DNA from: Ramlibacter sp.
GTDB lineage: Bacteria; Pseudomonadota; Gammaproteobacteria; Burkholderiales; Burkholderiaceae_C
Direction of reading: 5' to 3'
NCBI GenBank assembly: GCA_023701085.1
Contig: JAMPXR010000094.1
Coordinates: forward strand, 1-8,430
Length of the DNA stretch: 8,430 nt
In this document: piece by piece, positions 6,255 through 8,430 of the stretch
Layout of the letters: each line of letters opens with the position of its first letter
Position numbering within the stretch: position 1 is the stretch's first letter
Position numbers and translations under genes: made by a program
The notes under the pieces: model-generated
Told to the model about the DNA's origin: nothing
Seen by the model: only the letters and a program-made list of their open reading frames with translations
Databases searched by the model: none

Positions 6255-6289
6255 CGTGCTGGCCGGCGCCGCCGCCTTCCATCCGCCGC

Positions 6290-8155
6290 TCAGACGGCCA
6301 CGCCGGCCAGCACGATGCCGACGACGGTGCGGCCCGGGTGGCTTTCCAGCGACAGCCGCGCCCCGATGGCGGCAGCGCGTTCCTGCATGGTGCGAAGGCC
6401 CTTGCGCAGCGGCTGGCCCACGTCGAATCCGCAGCCGTCGTCGACGATGCGCAGCAGGGCCCCGCCGCCCAGGGCCGAAGCCTCGATCCGCAGCACCCGG
6501 GCCCGGGCGTGCTGCAGCACGTTCGACAGGGCCTCGAACAGCATGAACTGCAGGTGGCGCATCGCCGCGGCGTCCAGGCCCGGCACCGCCGGCAGGTCGT
6601 CCACATGCCACTGCAGCTCCAGGTCCAGCGCCGCGAACCGCGGCTCGAGGCGGTAACGCAGGTTCGCCAGCAGCGCCGTCACGTCGCCGGCCGGCAGGTT
6701 CATCGCGTCGATCGACAGTTTCAGCTGGTCCAGCGAGTCGCGCAGCGTCTGCAGCACCTGCTCGCGCTGCGCGCGGCCCGATTCGAGCTGGCGGATCGCC
6801 GAGCTGAGATGGGAGCCGACGCCGTCGTGCATGTCGCGCAGGATGCGCGAGCGCTCGGCCGCGCGCTCGTGCTCCCGGGCCAGCTGGCCCAGCCGTGCGT
6901 AGCTGAGCGAAAGCTCCTGTTCCTTCTCGGACACGCGAGCGGCGAGATTGGCCATCAGGTCGCTGGCCTGGGCGCTGGCCGCGCGAAAACGCGTGATGAC
7001 GATATAGCCCAGCGCCAGGCCGAACAGCACCGACGAATAGCGGATCCAGGTGGACTGGGCATAGTCGCCGCTGATGCGGATGGCCAGCCAGTCCCGCACG
7101 CCGACGGCGACGTTCAGTGCGCCCGCGAGCCCGACCAGCAGCCGCGCCCGGGTGGGCGCGCGCAGCGCGGCGGCCAGGTACACCGCCGCATAGGCGACGA
7201 AGAACAGGTTGGCGAAGCCCAGCCATGTCGTGAGGAACACAGGCCGGTGCAGCGTGTACGACAGCGTCGAGGCCAGGATCGAGGTGCCGAACAAGGCCAT
7301 CATGGCGATGCGCATCCAGGCCATGCTGGGGTGGCGATGCCAGCCCGCCGCGTGATGGCAGAACAGGGCCATGCCGCAGATCCAGCCGGCGAACGCGGCC
7401 GTGACCACCACGCCCCAGGCCGGCCAAGGCAGCGGCGGGTTCTGGATGGCGATGTCCCCGACGCGCAGCGCCCAGCAGAACTCCGCCACGCCCGCGCTCA
7501 GGTAGATGCCGTCGCGCATCGTCCGGCCCGGGACGCTCTCGGGTTGGGTGGCCCACAGGACGAGCGCAACGGTGCCCACCAGCAAACTGAAGACCGCCAC
7601 CACCAGCGACGCGCTCATGCGCCAGCGAAAGGCCTGCTGGTATATGGCAAGCACCTCGTGATCGGGCCCGATCAGCAGCGACGACAGCCCGGCGCGCCGG
7701 CCGGCGTCGCCGCGCAGCTCGATGCGGATGAGGTTGTCGCCGCGCAGCAGCTGCGCCGGGATCGGCACGTACTGCGGCGCCTTCGCGTAGTCGTCGTCAT
7801 TGGCTTGCGTGATGTCCCCGAGGTCCGCCACCAGGTTGTCATTGATCCATATCCTGGCGCTGTTGCCCACCCTGGACAGGTACAGGCCGTGAAGATGGTC
7901 CAACGCCGCCGTGCCGCGAAAGGGCACCTCGAAGGTCGCCTGGGCCGGCCGGCCGCGCTGCTCGCGATCCAGGTGATAGGGCAGCACCACATCGGCCACG
8001 GTGGTCACGCCGTTGGCCGTGATCGTGGCGCGGGCCTGCGTGAGCTCGGTGATCGTGGCACGGCCCTGCGCGGGCCCGGTGATCCCGGCGCCCGCGGCCG
8101 TGGCGAACAGGGCGCAGGCCGCCAGCGCCAGCCTGATCCAGAACCGCGAATTCAT
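6290..8155 (-). CDS. 7TM sensor histidine kinase, NarL-type (HisKA_3) family
   Basis: A 621-residue membrane sensor kinase expected to phosphorylate the response regulator encoded just before it. A signal peptide (about 1-21) leads to a periplasmic beta-rich domain (about 50-175; SARIWINDNLVADLG and QLLRGDNLIRIELRGD suggest a galactose-binding-like jelly roll, as in 7TMR-DISM sensors). About seven membrane segments follow (180-201, 215-231, 246-267, 281-300, 305-329, 337-354, 371-388), then a coiled coil (about 395-440). The phosphoacceptor is His443 in RDMHDGVGSHLSSAI, typical of kinases paired with LuxR/NarL regulators. The ATPase domain shows the N box FEALSNVLQHA (Asn545), VDDGCGF (571-577) and GLRTMQERAAAIGA (586-599). 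All catalytic elements look intact. Residues 21-50 form three similar decapeptides. The ATG at 8155 is 19 bases from the regulator's stop, with GGGGG just upstream. The ligand is unknown. Confidence 0.92.
   Translation of the reverse strand: MNSRFWIRLALAACALFATAAGAGITGPAQGRATITELTQARATITANGVTTVADVVLPYHLDREQRGRPAQATFEVPFRGTAALDHLHGLYLSRVGNSARIWINDNLVADLGDITQANDDDYAKAPQYVPIPAQLLRGDNLIRIELRGDAGRRAGLSSLLIGPDHEVLAIYQQAFRWRMSASLVVAVFSLLVGTVALVLWATQPESVPGRTMRDGIYLSAGVAEFCWALRVGDIAIQNPPLPWPAWGVVVTAAFAGWICGMALFCHHAAGWHRHPSMAWMRIAMMALFGTSILASTLSYTLHRPVFLTTWLGFANLFFVAYAAVYLAAALRAPTRARLLVGLAGALNVAVGVRDWLAIRISGDYAQSTWIRYSSVLFGLALGYIVITRFRAASAQASDLMANLAARVSEKEQELSLSYARLGQLAREHERAAERSRILRDMHDGVGSHLSSAIRQLESGRAQREQVLQTLRDSLDQLKLSIDAMNLPAGDVTALLANLRYRLEPRFAALDLELQWHVDDLPAVPGLDAAAMRHLQFMLFEALSNVLQHARARVLRIEASALGGGALLRIVDDGCGFDVGQPLRKGLRTMQERAAAIGARLSLESHPGRTVVGIVLAGVAV
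8006..8095 (-). repeat. Three 30-bp tandem degenerate repeats at the kinase N-terminus
   Basis: Residues 21-50 of the kinase divide exactly into AGAGITGPAQ, GRATITELTQ and ARATITANGV. At DNA level, + strand units 8021-8050 and 8051-8080 agree at 25 of 30 bases, and a partial third begins at 8081 (GATCCCGGCG against GATCGTGGCG). The repeats lie between the signal peptide and the periplasmic domain. They look like a small in-frame tandem duplication that could vary in copy number. Confidence 0.7.
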
Positions 8156-8174
8156 GCGCCCCCGCGTCCGGCCG

Positions 8175-8430
8175 TCACCCGCGTCCGGGCGGGCGCAGCA
8201 GGCCCAGCTGCGTCGCCTCGAACACGGCTTCGCCCCTGGAGCGGACCGCCAGTTTTGCGTAGAGATGCTTGATGTGCGTCTGCACCGTGTGCACGCTGAC
8301 GGCCTTCAGGCGGGCGATGTCCGCGTAGGAGAATCCGCGCGCAATCAACTCCAGCACCTCCTGCTCGCGCGGCGACAGGCCGCCAGCGCCCGGGGCGCGC
8401 GGCGCCTCGGGCGGATCGACCCGGACCTCG
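8175..8430 (-). CDS. LuxR/NarL-family response regulator, C-terminal DNA-binding part
   Basis: Eighty-four codons plus a TGA at 8177-8175 are visible; the gene begins beyond the right edge. The visible protein is a GerE-type helix-turn-helix domain: LSPREQEVLELIARGFSYADIARLKAVS-type core with LSPREQEVLELIARG, SVHTVQTHIKHLYAKL (recognition helix) and a C-terminal FEATQLGLLRPPGRG. An Ala/Pro/Gly-rich linker precedes it (about PPEAPRAPGAGG), as between receiver and effector domains. The N-terminal receiver domain is not in the window, so its phosphorylation site cannot be checked. It is 19 bases upstream of the kinase gene in the same direction, the usual arrangement of a cognate pair. It probably controls transcription of unknown targets. 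Confidence 0.88.
   Translation of the reverse strand, partial: EVRVDPPEAPRAPGAGGLSPREQEVLELIARGFSYADIARLKAVSVHTVQTHIKHLYAKLAVRSRGEAVFEATQLGLLRPPGRG

Noticed and set aside
5433..7556. Long open frame of 707 codons on the - strand overlapping rodA and the kinase.
   Set aside because: It is rich in Arg, Ala, Gly and Pro with no recognisable motif, and overlaps two clearly recognised genes in other frames: a shadow caused by high GC.
5060..8272. Open frame of 1070 codons on the + strand.
   Set aside because: Composition (His, Gln, Arg, Gly rich) is typical of the antisense of GC-rich genes; it runs opposite to rodA, the kinase and the response regulator.

Overview
The window is high-GC, densely coding proteobacterial DNA. 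Its gene set (mpl, aroG-type DAHP synthase, tldD, rodA) and codon character suggest a betaproteobacterium of the Burkholderiales, probably Alcaligenaceae (Bordetella/Achromobacter-like). That placement comes from recognising the proteins and their order, not from a search. I see no rRNA, tRNA, insertion sequence, CRISPR array or phage gene. No gene-free stretch exceeds 300 bases.

Layout, left to right: the 3' end of mpl (peptidoglycan recycling) on the + strand runs to 319. Everything else is on the - strand, so in transcription order (right to left) there are: the C-terminal part of a LuxR/NarL-type response regulator (8430-8175); a full-length 7TM sensor histidine kinase (8155-6290); rodA, the elongasome glycosyltransferase (6241-5087); tldD, a metalloprotease subunit (5003-3543); a 184-residue protein of unknown function (3514-2960); a regulatory leader (about 2920-2731); aroG, DAHP synthase, the first enzyme of the shikimate pathway (2730-1576); and a 365-residue protein of unknown function (1436-339) that converges on mpl.

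The most notable element is the aroG leader. A 23-codon ORF (2904-2833, -) carries the run YFFGYFWF, in which seven of eight residues are aromatic. It is followed by a perfect 14-bp inverted repeat ending in seven U (2800-2769), just before the aroG ribosome binding site. An 11-base segment near the end of the leader ORF is an exact copy of part of the terminator's 3' half, so it can pair with the terminator's 5' arm as an antiterminator. This is the architecture of ribosome-mediated attenuation, here governing entry into aromatic amino acid synthesis. A TGn-type -10 element lies seven bases before the leader ATG, so the leader peptide may be translated from a leaderless transcript.

A second point of interest is context. 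rodA commonly follows mrdA (PBP2), but here a two-component regulatory pair sits directly upstream of it. mpl and rodA both act on peptidoglycan; tldD and the two unknown genes have no evident metabolic link to aroG beyond their position.
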